Assembly: GCF_900156915.1 (NCBI RefSeq) | Contig: NZ_LT732535.1 | Span: 3,116,838 to 3,180,837, forward strand | Direction of reading: 5' to 3' | DNA from: Sediminibacillus massiliensis | GTDB taxonomy: Bacteria > Bacillota > Bacilli > Bacillales > Amphibacillaceae | Length of the DNA: 64,000 bases | Shown: one piece after another, positions 41,496 through 51,002 of the stretch | How positions within the stretch are numbered: position 1 is the first letter of the stretch | Layout of the letters: each line of letters opens with the position of its first letter | Made by a program: the position numbers and the translations under genes | Notes under the pieces: model-generated | Told to the model about the DNA's origin: nothing | Seen by the model: the letters and a program-made list of their open reading frames with translations, nothing else | Database searches by the model: none

Positions 41496-42206
41496 ATGAT
41501 GAAAGGATGTTTGTGTATCCATGGGTTTACCGGTGGTCCGTATGAAGTGGATCCGCTTGCAGAATATGTGAGAGAAAACACAGATTGGCTTGTGAAAGTT
41601 CCCTGCCTGCCAGGTCATGGAGATACCCTCAATTTAAAAGGGGTTACATTTGATCAATGGGTGAGCGCGGCAGAAGATGAATTTAGAATGTTGGAGAAGC
41701 AATGTGAGCAAGTATTCGTGGTTGGATTTTCGATGGGTGGAATGATTGCATCTTATCTAGCTGCCAAATACCCTGTTGCAAAGTTGGCGTTGCTCTCACC
41801 TGCCGGAAAGTATATCGATATTAAACAGATGGGGGTAGAATTAGGCAGTTTTTTCGTAAAGGGACTGAAAGGCGAACTGGACAATGATCCTATGTTCAAC
41901 AACTATAAATGCAAATGGGGTTCCGTGCCTTTCAAAGCGATGATCGAGTTTCAAAAATGTGTCCGCTTTACCAGACCATATCTCGAGAACATAGAATGCC
42001 CGGTGTTGATTGCCCAAGGAAGGCAGGATAGTTTGGTCCCTTTCAAAACATTGCATTATCTTGATAAGGAGATATCAGGAGCAGACACGGAGCTAATCCT
42101 GTATGACAAATCAAAACACATGATTTGCCTTGGAGAACAAAAAGAGGAATTGATCCAAACTGTTTTCTCTTTTCTCACCCGTCGCAAAGGAGTTTTGGCT
42201 ACGTGA
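41496..42206 (+). CDS. Alpha/beta hydrolase (carboxylesterase Est30-like)
   Basis: A 236-residue serine hydrolase. It shows the oxyanion strand CLCIHGFTGGPYEVDPLAEY, the nucleophile elbow VVGFSMGGMIAS (Ser about 81), an acid in AQGRQDSLVPFKT and the catalytic His in DKSKHMICLGEQKEE. The layout and size match the carboxylesterase/monoacylglycerol lipase type known from Geobacillus Est30. It begins at ATG 41496 after GAGGAGGAGC; the open frame upstream is leader. The MFS gene downstream overlaps its stop codon (GTGA), so the two are an operon. Confidence 0.87.
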   Translation: MMKGCLCIHGFTGGPYEVDPLAEYVRENTDWLVKVPCLPGHGDTLNLKGVTFDQWVSAAEDEFRMLEKQCEQVFVVGFSMGGMIASYLAAKYPVAKLALLSPAGKYIDIKQMGVELGSFFVKGLKGELDNDPMFNNYKCKWGSVPFKAMIEFQKCVRFTRPYLENIECPVLIAQGRQDSLVPFKTLHYLDKEISGADTELILYDKSKHMICLGEQKEELIQTVFSFLTRRKGVLAT

Positions 42207-43693
42207 AATCGAAAATGAATCAAAATCAAACCGTTGTCAACCCACCCTTTTTTTATGGGTGGATTGTTGTGTTTATAGCCGGACTAAGTGTTTTTTTCTC
42301 TGGTCCTGGTCAAACTTATTCCATATCGATATTTATCGATCACTACATCGAGGATTTTGACTATTCCCGCTCGTTTGTTTCTGGAATCTACTCCACAGCG
42401 ACCTTATGTGCTGGCTTTTCCTTGTTCTTGGTCGGACGGCTGGTTGACCGTTTTGGGCAAAGGACCATGATGGTGGCAGTCGGAGGTTTGTTGGCCGCTG
42501 CCTGCTTTTGGAATGCCCTGTTGACCGGAGCCGTGATGATGTTCATCGGTATTTATGTGCTTCGTTTATTTGGACAAGGTTCGATGACCCTTTTGCCGAA
42601 TACGCTTGTCCCTCAATGGTTCAGGATAAAAAGGGGGAGGGCGCTAAGTATTATGACAATCGGCGGCTTCGCCAGCCCGGCACTTTTCCCGCCACTGAAT
42701 ACGTGGTTGATCGATAGTTTTGGATGGAGAGTGACATGGTCATTCTGGGGTATTGCTTTGTTGGTTGTTTTCGTTCCGTTGGCTTTTTTATTCGTCCGCA
42801 ACCAGCCCAAAGATATTGGCGAGCTTCCGGATGGTAAACCAAGAGATGAATTAAGCGGGACAAGACGTGCGGGAAAAGATATCTTCCGTACCAAAGTTTT
42901 TTGGCTTGTTATGGCTGTTTTGGTGATAAGTGTATCTATTTGGTTAGCGGTCAGTTATCAGCTGTTGTTTGTTTTAGCGTTTTGGGCCGGACTTCTATTG
43001 ATTGCTGCCGGTATTTTCCTAGTGTTGAAATCGTCGGAGAAAAAGCGGAAAAAACAACCCGGACAGGCTGCGAATCCGAATGCGGATGAACCGGAAATAA
43101 GCTGGACACTGAATGAAGCGATGAAAACAAGAGCTTTTTGGTTTGTTTTATTTGCCGTTAGTGTCCCGGCTTTGGTTAATACCGGTGTGACATTTCATAT
43201 CGTTTCTATAGCAGAAGGGAAAGGGTTGAGCCCTGAAACGGCGGCCCTCATCTTGTCTTTGATGGCGATTCTGGGTTTCCCGGTAAGCTTTGTGGTCGGC
43301 TATTTAGTCGACAGAGTTTCGGTTCACTATGTCCTGGCCGTGACATTCCTGGGGCATTTGATATCGCTGTTCATCTTATTGTTTGCCAATTCTGCATTCA
43401 TGGCTCTCTTGTTTGGGGTGTTTTGGGGAATTGTCAATGGATTTGAGCGGATCGTGCTTAACATTGTCTGGCCGAATTATTTTGGGAGAGAACACTTGGG
43501 AAGTATCAAAGGTATAGCACAGACGTGTATGGTGGTTTCTTCTGCATTTGGGCCGCTTCCTTTCGGGCTGTTCTATGACTGGTTCGGTAGTTATCAACAA
43601 ATTTTGATTGTGATGATGTTCCTGCCTGTTACAGCGGGGATTCTGGCACTTCTGGCTCCCCAGCCTTCTTATGAATACCACCGTTCAGCATAA
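42203..43693 (+). CDS. MFS transporter (oxalate/formate antiporter-like group)
   Basis: A 496-residue major facilitator protein with twelve predicted membrane segments and a charged central loop (KSSEKKRKKQPGQAANPNADE region). It shows FYGWIVVFIAGLSVFFSGPG in segment 1 and the A-like motif GRLVDRFGQR between segments 2 and 3, mirrored by GYLVDRVSVH in the second half. The substrate is unknown; monocarboxylates are common for this group. GTG 42203 is ten bases after AAAGGAG and overlaps the esterase stop, which argues against the longer frame from 42125. Confidence 0.85.
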   Translation: MKSKMNQNQTVVNPPFFYGWIVVFIAGLSVFFSGPGQTYSISIFIDHYIEDFDYSRSFVSGIYSTATLCAGFSLFLVGRLVDRFGQRTMMVAVGGLLAAACFWNALLTGAVMMFIGIYVLRLFGQGSMTLLPNTLVPQWFRIKRGRALSIMTIGGFASPALFPPLNTWLIDSFGWRVTWSFWGIALLVVFVPLAFLFVRNQPKDIGELPDGKPRDELSGTRRAGKDIFRTKVFWLVMAVLVISVSIWLAVSYQLLFVLAFWAGLLLIAAGIFLVLKSSEKKRKKQPGQAANPNADEPEISWTLNEAMKTRAFWFVLFAVSVPALVNTGVTFHIVSIAEGKGLSPETAALILSLMAILGFPVSFVVGYLVDRVSVHYVLAVTFLGHLISLFILLFANSAFMALLFGVFWGIVNGFERIVLNIVWPNYFGREHLGSIKGIAQTCMVVSSAFGPLPFGLFYDWFGSYQQILIVMMFLPVTAGILALLAPQPSYEYHRSA

Positions 43694-43702
43694 TGAATAA
43701 AC

Positions 43703-43735
43703 TAAAAAACAGCTGCCTGGACCCAGGCAGCTGTC
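43703..43735 (-). terminator. Terminator of the degV-family gene
   Basis: ACAGCTGCCTGG and CCAGGCAGCTGT pair over a 2-base gap; read on the minus strand the stem runs into TTTTTT. It may also slow read-through from the MFS gene. Confidence 0.85.
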
Positions 43736-43764
43736 AGCTTGTCGAGTGAATATATCCCCATGTA

Positions 43765-44619
43765 TCAGTCTCCGAAGAAAGAAACGACCAGTCCGCCCTC
43801 GCCGGCATAGGTGGCAATAAGAGGACCCATTTCTGTCAAGATGGTTTCTTTGAACGGATATTTATTTTTGATTTCTTCCATGACGGACTTTCCTCTGTCT
43901 TCCGCATTGCAATGTGTAAGGGCAATCACTTTGTTTTCCACGTTTTTCGTGTACTCTCCTATTTGATCGACAAACCGGCGGATTGACTTTTTGTCACCGC
44001 GCACTTTTTCAGATACTTCAATCGTACCCTCGTCACTCGCTTTCAGCAGTAATTTAATGTTCAAAGTTTTTGCGATGGTACCTTTAACACGGTCGAGACG
44101 TCCTCCTTTGATGACGTTTTCCAGTGTTTTAAGGACGAATAAAGTCTGTGTCTGCTCGATTTTGTCTTTCATATGCGAAATTAATTGTTCAAAGGAGAGG
44201 CCTTCTTCTGCCTTTTGAGCTGCTTCGTTCAGTAAAATAATCAATCCGCTGCTTGCTGATTTGCTGTTTAGAACCTCGATTTTACGTGAAGGTTCTTCTT
44301 CCAAAAGCATGTTTTTGGCCATTTCTGCATTATTGTAGGTACTGCTGATTCCTTTGGAGAGACTTAAACAAAGAATCGGTGTATCAGCATCCACCTTCTT
44401 GAAAGCCTGATAGAAATCGTTCGGGTTAGGAGCAGAGGAGCTCGGTAATTCCTTGGAGTTTTCCATCCTTTCGTAGAATTCGGGCAGTTCCAGGTCGATA
44501 CCCGGCTTGAATTGTTTTCCATCAATCCGTAAATAAATAGGGACTACTTCTATGTTTAATTTCCTTTGCATTTCTTTAGGAAGGTCTGAGCTTGAATCTG
44601 TTATTAATTGAATCTTCAT
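43765..44619 (-). CDS. DegV-family fatty-acid-binding protein
   Basis: A 284-residue DegV/FakB-type protein that binds a fatty acid and presents it to a fatty-acid kinase (family knowledge). It starts KIQLITDSSSDLPKEMQRK, has the ligand-binding loop PSSSAPNPNDFYQAF and CLSLSKGISSTYNNAEMAK, and ends with GPLIATYAGEGGLVVSFFG. All typical parts are present. ATG 44619 follows AAAGGTGAT; an upstream TTG/ATG in frame lacks a site. No FakA-like kinase is adjacent. A perfect 16-base palindrome touches its likely -10. Confidence 0.88.
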   Translation of the reverse strand: MKIQLITDSSSDLPKEMQRKLNIEVVPIYLRIDGKQFKPGIDLELPEFYERMENSKELPSSSAPNPNDFYQAFKKVDADTPILCLSLSKGISSTYNNAEMAKNMLLEEEPSRKIEVLNSKSASSGLIILLNEAAQKAEEGLSFEQLISHMKDKIEQTQTLFVLKTLENVIKGGRLDRVKGTIAKTLNIKLLLKASDEGTIEVSEKVRGDKKSIRRFVDQIGEYTKNVENKVIALTHCNAEDRGKSVMEEIKNKYPFKETILTEMGPLIATYAGEGGLVVSFFGD

Positions 44620-44669
44620 ATTTATCACCTTTTTCACTGATATAAATATCGTACGATTATTTATCCTTT

Positions 44670-44690
44670 ATTATACCTGTTTAAACAGGT
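44670..44690 (-). promoter_or_regulatory. Palindromic operator candidate at the degV-family promoter
   Basis: ACCTGTTTAAACAGGT (44675-44690) is a perfect 16-base palindrome. It touches TATAAT (44675-44670, minus strand), the apparent -10 of the DegV gene, while no good -35 is visible. A repressor or activator site is likely. Confidence 0.5.
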
Positions 44691-44733
44691 GGTATATCCG
44701 GACAGGCAGTCCTTGCGTCCCATCTGCCGGCTG

Positions 44734-45651
44734 TCAGTTTTTCCTGTTAAGCCTTGGTAAAGCGAGCCTGGGTTTTCTTTTCGACGTGCTCACAATAAAC
44801 AAAAACAGCCCTGTGATGACAATCGTCCCTCCAAGCCATTGGGACCAGGTTACGACTTCTCCCAGAAGGAAATAAGCCAATATGGATGCACCAACCGGTT
44901 CAAAAAGAATGCTCATGGAGATAGTGGAAGTACTGACCCATTTAATGGCCCAATTGAATAATGTATGGCCAAAGAAAGTCGGAATAATTGCCAGGGCAAG
45001 AAAGAGGAGCCATTCATTGAGAGTATAACCGGTAAAGGAATTGTCCAAGATATAATTATACACTATCAATGTGAGCGAGCTCGCTCCATAGACAATAAAA
45101 GTGTACGTCATTAGAGAAAGGCGCTTCCGGACTGATTGACCTGCCAGAAAGTAGATGGTGACCATTAGAGCTCCGGCTAAAGCCAGCAGGTCTCCCAAAA
45201 GAGCCAGACCGCTCATTTTGAAATCACCCCAACTGATCAGCAGGCTCCCGGTCAGCGCAATCACCATGCTGATGAATGAACCTGGAGAGAATTTTTCCTG
45301 GAACAATAGGTAAGTTCCGATGAACGCAAAAATCGGTTGGAGCGAAACAAGTACGACAGAGCTTGCCACAGATGTATAATTTAATGACTCAAACCAGAAA
45401 ATAAAGTGAAGCGCCAGAAAAACTCCCGCAAATCCAGATAAGACCCAATCTTTTCTACTGATCATCCGGAACTCATGCCGGTGTTTCAATAGAACATACG
45501 GAGCCATCAGGAAAACAGCAATCAACAGGCGATAATTGGCAATGATGGATGCCGGGGCAGATTCCGCCATCTTGACGAGTACAGCTGCAGTTGAAATGGA
45601 AAGCACTCCAACAGAGATTGCGATATATGGATGAAAGGGAGGCTTGTCCAT
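44734..45651 (-). CDS. EamA/DMT-superfamily permease
   Basis: A 305-residue drug/metabolite transporter with ten predicted membrane segments in two EamA halves (about 5-135 and 150-285). Clear stretches are PHPYIA-type entry, FLALHFIFWFESLNYTSVAS and SSVVLVSLQPIFAFIGTYLL in the first half and EPVGASILAYFLLGEVVTW in the second. The direction and substrate are unknown; amino acids or metabolites are usual for the family. ATG 45651 is seven bases after AAGGAGGAG; the frame upstream is leader. Confidence 0.86.
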   Translation of the reverse strand: MDKPPFHPYIAISVGVLSISTAAVLVKMAESAPASIIANYRLLIAVFLMAPYVLLKHRHEFRMISRKDWVLSGFAGVFLALHFIFWFESLNYTSVASSVVLVSLQPIFAFIGTYLLFQEKFSPGSFISMVIALTGSLLISWGDFKMSGLALLGDLLALAGALMVTIYFLAGQSVRKRLSLMTYTFIVYGASSLTLIVYNYILDNSFTGYTLNEWLLFLALAIIPTFFGHTLFNWAIKWVSTSTISMSILFEPVGASILAYFLLGEVVTWSQWLGGTIVITGLFLFIVSTSKRKPRLALPRLNRKN

Positions 45652-45701
45652 GAAGCTCCTCCTTGCAGTAAGCGTTTTATCTAAGTTTAACACTCATTTG
45701 T

Positions 45702-45730
45702 TTGAAAATCATTTCTAATACAGGTAGAAT
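45702..45730 (+). promoter_or_regulatory. Strong SigA promoter upstream of cshA
   Basis: TTGAAA (45702-45707), a 17-base spacer and TAGAAT (45725-45730): ten of twelve consensus bases. It points toward cshA but starts 340 bases before it. Confidence 0.65.
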
Positions 45731-45736
45731 TAGGCT

Positions 45737-45820
45737 GTAGAGTATGATAAGATTTATTAATCCATTGAATGCTTGCTAACAGGCCTCTTCCGTCCTTATG
45801 CTGGAGGAAGGCTTTTTGAA
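45737..45820 (+). ncRNA. Candidate small RNA or attenuated leader before cshA
   Basis: From the promoter just upstream, a transcript of about 80 bases would end at an imperfect hairpin (GCCTCTTCC with GGAAGGC, 45783-45812) followed by five T. No ribosome binding site or clear peptide is seen. It is either a stand-alone small RNA or a premature stop in the cshA leader. The remaining leader to 46076 holds a TATAAT at 45832-45837 and another at 45897-45902. Confidence 0.35.
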
Positions 45821-46076
45821 TTGAAAGATGGTATAATTCAAAGCAAAGTATTGGGAAAACTAAGCACTGGAACAAAACTGGTTTTTCTAACCGCGTTATA
45901 ATTCATTCGAACTTGCAATAGAGAAGTCGATTCGACTATATTAGATTTTTTAGTAGAGGTATGACAATTGCTCTGAAAGCTCTTAAAAGCCAAGGATCGG
46001 CTCAATGGACAAGTTCTCTTTAACGTGCTGATACGTGCAGAAAATGAGAATTTTGTTAAAGGAGTAGGAAAAAATA

Positions 46077-47540
46077 GTGACAACTTTTAAATCTTTAGGT
46101 ATATCCAGTTCAATAATGAAGGCTTTGGAGAAAATGGGTTTTGAAGAAGCTACCCCGATTCAGGAACAGACCATTCCATTGGGACTGCAAGGCAAAGATG
46201 TTATTGGGCAAGCTCAAACAGGAACAGGGAAGACTGCTGCATTTGGTATCCCGATGATCGAGAAAATCGAGCAAGACATGAAAAAAATTCAAGGACTTGT
46301 AATCGCGCCTACAAGGGAATTGGCAATTCAAGTTGGCGAAGAAATCCACCGTTTGGGACGTTTCAAAGGTGTTCGGACACTTCCGGTTTACGGCGGCCAG
46401 CACATGGATCGCCAAATCAGGGCTTTGAGAGAAGGTCCGCATATTGTAGTGGCGACTCCTGGACGTTTACTGGACCACATCCGCAGAAAAACCATTAATA
46501 TCAGCAATGTTCATACAGCTGTTTTGGATGAAGCTGACGAAATGCTGAACATGGGTTTCATCGATGATATCCGCGATATTTTAAAAGCAATTCCGGAACA
46601 GAGACAGACATTGCTATTCTCTGCGACCATGCCGAAGGAAATCAGGGAAATCGCGACCACTTTGATGAAGAAGCCGGAAGAAGTCAAAGTCAAAGCCAAA
46701 GAGATGACCGTAGAAAATATTGACCAATACTACGTCGAAGTAAACGAAAAGCAAAAGTTTGATACATTGACAAACTTGCTTGACATTCATGCACCAGAGC
46801 TTGCTATTATATTCGGACGTACGAAAAAACGAGTAGATGAAGTGACGGAAGGACTTCAAGCTCGTGGGTTCCGCGCAGAAGGAATACACGGCGACTTGAC
46901 CCAGGGCAAGCGGATGTCTGTATTGAACAAGTTCAAGAACAGCCGTATCGAAATCCTGGTTGCAACAGATGTGGCTGCAAGGGGATTGGATATTTCCGGT
47001 GTCACTCATGTGTATAACTTTGACGTTCCCCAGGATCCGGAAAGTTACGTCCACAGAATCGGACGTACCGGCCGTGCAGGAAAAACTGGTGAGGCGACTT
47101 CTTTCATTACACCGAGGGAAATCCCGCATCTTCATTTGATCGAGAAAGTGACAAAAGGTAAAATCAAACGCCGTCAGGCACCTTCTTTTGATGAAGCGTT
47201 GCGCGGCCAGCAGCAAATAACGGTCGACAAGCTCCAGTCTGCAATCGATAAGAAAGATCTTCAATCATATCGTGAGACAGCCAATGAGTTGTTGAACCAA
47301 TACGATTCTGTCACCATTGTATCTGCGGCTCTCAAATTGCTGACAAAAGAACGCCGAAACACGCCTGTTAATTTGACTTCGATTGCACCTGTGAGTGTTA
47401 AACAGGCATACAAGGATAAAAAGAAACGGAATTACAGAAATAATGACAAAAAGCGCAGTTTCTCCAGAAAAGGCAAGCCATCTGGTAAGTCATCCAGAAA
47501 CCGTAAATTCCAAAATAAACGTTCTAATAACAACAACTAA
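46077..47540 (+). CDS. cshA: DEAD-box RNA helicase CshA
   Basis: An ATP-dependent RNA helicase of the RNA degradosome and cold adaptation. The 487-residue protein shows the Q motif ([13 protein letters not shown]), P-loop [12 protein letters not shown] (Lys52), [14 protein letters not shown], the [11 protein letters not shown] box, SATMP, and in the second domain HGDLTQGKR and [15 protein letters not shown]. The C-terminal tail (about 425-487) is rich in Lys, Arg, Ser and Asn and likely binds RNA. GTG 46077 follows AAAGGAG. Its long leader (over 300 bases) suggests post-transcriptional control. It heads the conserved block matching B. subtilis ydbR onward. Confidence 0.95.
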   Translation: MTTFKSLGISSSIMKALEKMGFEEATPIQEQTIPLGLQGKDVIGQAQTGTGKTAAFGIPMIEKIEQDMKKIQGLVIAPTRELAIQVGEEIHRLGRFKGVRTLPVYGGQHMDRQIRALREGPHIVVATPGRLLDHIRRKTINISNVHTAVLDEADEMLNMGFIDDIRDILKAIPEQRQTLLFSATMPKEIREIATTLMKKPEEVKVKAKEMTVENIDQYYVEVNEKQKFDTLTNLLDIHAPELAIIFGRTKKRVDEVTEGLQARGFRAEGIHGDLTQGKRMSVLNKFKNSRIEILVATDVAARGLDISGVTHVYNFDVPQDPESYVHRIGRTGRAGKTGEATSFITPREIPHLHLIEKVTKGKIKRRQAPSFDEALRGQQQITVDKLQSAIDKKDLQSYRETANELLNQYDSVTIVSAALKLLTKERRNTPVNLTSIAPVSVKQAYKDKKKRNYRNNDKKRSFSRKGKPSGKSSRNRKFQNKRSNNNN

Positions 47541-47559
47541 TGTTATAAGTAATAACAAG

Positions 47560-47591
47560 AAGCTCCTTCAATCGCTGAAGGGGCTTTTTTT
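47560..47591 (+). terminator. Terminator of cshA
   Basis: AGCTCCTTCA and TGAAGGGGCT around a 5-base loop, followed by seven T. Confidence 0.88.
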
Positions 47592-47648
47592 GTGTGTGGA
47601 TAAAGGATAAAATGAATTATGGAAATGATTTCATTTTAGGAAAGGCTG

Positions 47649-48137
47649 GTGAGAGACGTGAGGCAACCACCAAGGAATTATATTGCGAAGGATGCGGTCA
47701 AAGTGTGGAGAATAGCTGCATCCCTGCCATTTATTTTACTATGGGCTGCTGTTATTGCGTTGTCGTTTTTGGCGCAGCGGTTTTCCCTTCCGCTTTGGGC
47801 GGTACTTACCGCTTGGGGTGTTGTTGTACTTGCTACATATTTAGTTGTGGTTTTGATTCCTTCGATTAAGTGGAGGCGATGGCGTTATGAAGTCTTTGAG
47901 CAGGAAATAGATATCCAGCATGGCATCATTATTATACAAAGAACATTGGTTCCGATGATCAGGGTCCAGCATGTTGATACCAAGCAAGGACCGATTTTGA
48001 AATATTTCAAACTGGCTACCGTCACTATCTCCACTGCGGCTACCACGCACGAAATCCCGGCTCTCGCAGAAGAAGAAGCATCGGATTTAAGGGACAAAAT
48101 TTCAAGACTGGCAAGGGTTGATGAAGATGATGTCTAA
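47649..48137 (+). CDS. ydbS: PH-domain (bPH2) membrane protein YdbS-like
   Basis: A 162-residue protein with two membrane segments (about 25-45 and 50-72) followed by a bacterial PH-like domain (about 78-150) containing EQEIDIQHGIIIIQRTLVPMIRVQHVDT. In B. subtilis ydbS-ydbT form a SigW-linked pair that protects against an antimicrobial from related bacilli (family knowledge). It overlaps the larger partner by about eleven bases. Two GTG codons (47649, 47658) are possible starts; the first is used here. Confidence 0.85.
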   Translation: MRDVRQPPRNYIAKDAVKVWRIAASLPFILLWAAVIALSFLAQRFSLPLWAVLTAWGVVVLATYLVVVLIPSIKWRRWRYEVFEQEIDIQHGIIIIQRTLVPMIRVQHVDTKQGPILKYFKLATVTISTAATTHEIPALAEEEASDLRDKISRLARVDEDDV

Positions 48138-49578
48138 GCCTATGCGCATGCATCCTGCGGCCACCATATTTAATTTTCTCCGAATTATAAAAGATGTCAT
48201 TATCCCGGCAATTATCGGTTTTTTTGCTACCTTCAGCAATATCAATCTTGGTGGGTTCTGGTTTGAAGTTTTATATATCGTTCTCTTTCTGGTGATCACT
48301 ATTACATATAGTTTCTTATCCTGGTACAGGTTCACTTACCGGGTTGAAGATGATGAGCTGAAAATAGAATATGGCATAATCGTCCGGAAGAAACGTTACA
48401 TATCTAAAAACAGAATCCAGTCGATCGACTTAACGGCTGGAATAATACACCGGATATTCGGATTGGTCCGGGTCGAGGTTCAGACTGCCGGCAGTGACAA
48501 CGCGGCAGAAGCAGGATTGAAAGCTGTAACCAGACAAAATGGAGAGCTGCTCAGGGAAACCTTGAAAAACAGACAGGAACCTGTTTTGCCGGAAGAGGAC
48601 CAGCCTGATGACGAGAAAGTCCCGGTAGCAGGTCCAACCAGGAAAATCGATCTTTCCCGCTTGCTGATCGCGGCCACTACCTCAGGAGGGGTCGGGGTGT
48701 TTTTATCTTTGTTCGCCCTTGGTGGCTCCCAATTAAATCAGGTTATTCCAGATGACTTTTTCATGGACATTTATAATTGGGCAGTACATCTAAGTATCTA
48801 TTTCCTGGTGAGCATCATATTTTTCGTCTTCGTGGTGCTGTGGCTGATGGCGATAGCGGGGACCATATTGAAGTATAGCTATTTTACCATCCAAAAAAAC
48901 AGTGAGGAAGTTTATATAACACGAGGTCTGCTGGAGAAAAAACAATTAACGGTACCACTCAAACGAATCCAGGGCATCCGGATCCAGGAGAATGTTCTGC
49001 GGCAGCCGTTCGGATATGCAGCAGTGTATGCGGAAGTTGCCGGGGGATCCGCCGACAAGGATGAGGAATTTTCCACTGTTCTGTTTCCGTTACTTAAGCA
49101 AGAAGAAATTGCTGTGTTTATCAGCCAGTTTGTTCCTGATTATTCTATGGATGTCGAATGGAATCCATTGCCCAAGCGTTCGGCCAGGAGGTTTATTATC
49201 CGAGCTGTTTTGCCGGTACTGATCGTTGTTTCACCGTTAGTCTATTTTTTTCCTTTTTATAGCTGGGTTCTACTGTTTGTGCTGCTGGCCGCGGGATTAC
49301 TGGGTTACTTTCGTTATAAGGATGCCGGCTATATCAAAAAAGCCGATCAATTGGCGTTCCGGTACAGAAATATCAGTAGAGAAACGATTTATACAAAGAG
49401 AAAAAGGATACAGTCCTTATCGACATCTGTTCATTGGTTCCAATCCAGGAGGAATCTGAAGACGGCCTTTTTCTCAATCGCCTCCCATACCGGCATGGGA
49501 AAAAGTTTTAAAGTCAAAGACATCGAAGATAGCCAGGCAGAGAGCATAATAGATTGGTACTCTTTCGAAAGGGAATAA
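48127..49578 (+). CDS. ydbT: PH-domain (bPH2) membrane protein YdbT-like
   Basis: A 483-residue membrane protein with three bPH2 repeats, each starting with a pair of hydrophobic segments. The repeat motif is visible as YGIIVRKKRYISKNRIQSID, YITRGLLEKKQLTVPLKRIQ and ISRETIYTKRKRIQSLST. It functions with YdbS. Several Met codons could start translation; 48127 is nine bases from AAGGG inside the end of ydbS. The order cshA-ydbS-ydbT-ydcA is the same as in B. subtilis. Confidence 0.87.
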   Translation: MMSKPMRMHPAATIFNFLRIIKDVIIPAIIGFFATFSNINLGGFWFEVLYIVLFLVITITYSFLSWYRFTYRVEDDELKIEYGIIVRKKRYISKNRIQSIDLTAGIIHRIFGLVRVEVQTAGSDNAAEAGLKAVTRQNGELLRETLKNRQEPVLPEEDQPDDEKVPVAGPTRKIDLSRLLIAATTSGGVGVFLSLFALGGSQLNQVIPDDFFMDIYNWAVHLSIYFLVSIIFFVFVVLWLMAIAGTILKYSYFTIQKNSEEVYITRGLLEKKQLTVPLKRIQGIRIQENVLRQPFGYAAVYAEVAGGSADKDEEFSTVLFPLLKQEEIAVFISQFVPDYSMDVEWNPLPKRSARRFIIRAVLPVLIVVSPLVYFFPFYSWVLLFVLLAAGLLGYFRYKDAGYIKKADQLAFRYRNISRETIYTKRKRIQSLSTSVHWFQSRRNLKTAFFSIASHTGMGKSFKVKDIEDSQAESIIDWYSFERE

Positions 49579-49618
49579 AAAAAGGCCAAGCCCGATAGTC
49601 AATCAGGCTTGGCCTTCT
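49578..49618. terminator. Bidirectional terminator between ydbT and the rhomboid gene
   Basis: AAGGCCAAGCC (49582-49592) and GGCTTGGCCTT (49606-49616) are perfect 11-base arms with A-rich sequence on the left. Confidence 0.85.
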
Positions 49619-49626
49619 GCTGTAAA

Positions 49627-50391
49627 TTAGAGAAACATCGCGATTATCCCGAGGAATACAAGGATGGCGAGGAACAGCCAGATGGCCGGACCGATGTACT
49701 TTCTCCACGGAAACCGCTTCTTATTCCAACGGTTTGGATCGAACTGTATTCCTCCATCCCTGTCATGCCTTCTGTTCCTCCATATGGAAAAAGGAAGGAC
49801 ATTTCGTAAAAAGATGGGAGCAACAGCGAACCCTGCAATAAATCCGAATAAATGTCCGAGGATATTGATGCCCGGACGCAGGAATGTCATGATAATTCCC
49901 AGGATGAATATCGTGGTAATAATTTGGGCATTCCCTGGGTCAATTAAGTCCTTCCTTAAGAAAACCATGTAAATATAAAGCCCGAACAGACCATAAATGG
50001 CTCCTGATGCACCGACATGAACATAGTACGCGCCTGGATCTGTGATAAAAGTGAGAAAGTTCCCGATTATGCCTGTCAGCAAGTAAATAAGCAAGAACTT
50101 GAATTTTCCCGTCATTTGTTCTAATGCAGGACCGAACAAGACTAGTGAAAAGGAGTTGAAAAGTACATGCATGACACCGTTCGGGTCATGGAGGAAGATT
50201 GGCGTGACGAGCCGCCAGTATTCTCCCTGGGCAATCAGCAAATTGACTCCGACGCCGAACTGGAATATATGATTCCCGAACTCGGGTGCCAGCAGAACCA
50301 ATATCCAGATCAATAACTGGAAAGCTACAAGGGCAGTCACGACAGGATAGAAACGGATGAATTCTTTAAAGCTTTCATTTCGGATAAACAT
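49627..50391 (-). CDS. ydcA: Rhomboid-family intramembrane serine protease (YdcA-like)
   Basis: A 254-residue six-segment membrane protease that cuts substrates within the membrane. The catalytic dyad is Ser129 in HVGASGAIYGLFG and His180 in NILGHLFGF. The L1-loop region has GEYWRLVTPIFLHDPNGVMH with the conserved HVLFN that follows. After the core there is a basic tail and a seventh segment (PAIWLFLAILVFLGIIAMFL). It sits between ydbT and acpS as in B. subtilis, on the opposite strand. Substrates are unknown. Confidence 0.9.
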   Translation of the reverse strand: MFIRNESFKEFIRFYPVVTALVAFQLLIWILVLLAPEFGNHIFQFGVGVNLLIAQGEYWRLVTPIFLHDPNGVMHVLFNSFSLVLFGPALEQMTGKFKFLLIYLLTGIIGNFLTFITDPGAYYVHVGASGAIYGLFGLYIYMVFLRKDLIDPGNAQIITTIFILGIIMTFLRPGINILGHLFGFIAGFAVAPIFLRNVLPFSIWRNRRHDRDGGIQFDPNRWNKKRFPWRKYIGPAIWLFLAILVFLGIIAMFL

Positions 50392-50546
50392 ATGGTTTCT
50401 CCTTTGAATGATATATTGCTGCTACTTATGTATAATACTTTACAATTGGAGTTATTCACAACCATCGTGTTTCTTGTTAGTATGCATGATTTTCTAAGGT
50501 TTTACCGGATATGATGGGAAAATGTAGTGTGAAAAGGTTGGTGCAA

Positions 50547-50912
50547 ATGATAAAGGGTATAGGTATTGATATAATTGAATTAAAAAGAATTCAGTCCAGT
50601 ATAAATAAAAATGACCGGTTTGTCCAAAGGGTTTTGACGGAAAAAGAAAGGGAAGCCTATTACGCCATAAAATCTCCCGGCAGGCAAGTAGAATATCTGG
50701 CAGGAAGATTTGCGGCAAAAGAAGCTTATTCTAAGGCACTTGGGACGGGTTTGGGTAAATTGGGATTTCAAGACATCGAAATCCAGGCCGATGAGAAAGG
50801 TGCTCCGCAATTAGTAGACAAAAGAGGGTCTGGGGTTCACACTTTCTTATCCATTTCCCATAGTAAGGAGTATGCAGTGGCACAGGTTGTATTGGAAGAA
50901 AGGGAGATATAG
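50547..50912 (+). CDS. acpS: Holo-[acyl-carrier-protein] synthase
   Basis: Transfers the 4'-phosphopantetheine arm from CoA to acyl carrier protein. The 121-residue protein has the metal-binding Asp8 in [14 protein letters not shown] and the Glu in [15 protein letters not shown], both diagnostic, and ends with [14 protein letters not shown]. The start is ATG 50547 (M-I-K-G), which gives the usual family length; the frame continues upstream but adds non-family sequence. It heads the acpS-nnrD/E-ydcC-alr series. Confidence 0.95.
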   Translation: MIKGIGIDIIELKRIQSSINKNDRFVQRVLTEKEREAYYAIKSPGRQVEYLAGRFAAKEAYSKALGTGLGKLGFQDIEIQADEKGAPQLVDKRGSGVHTFLSISHSKEYAVAQVVLEEREI

Positions 50913-51002
50913 AAGTTGGTCCGTTTCAAGAAGCTTGTCAGTCTAGTCTGCATAATCACATAGTTTGTCTCATATATTTTAGTGCGGGTAGGAGGGAACA
51001 TT

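Noticed and set aside
46614-47264. 216-residue minus-strand frame inside cshA
   Set aside because: Antisense shadow of the helicase; no start signal and no recognisable motif.
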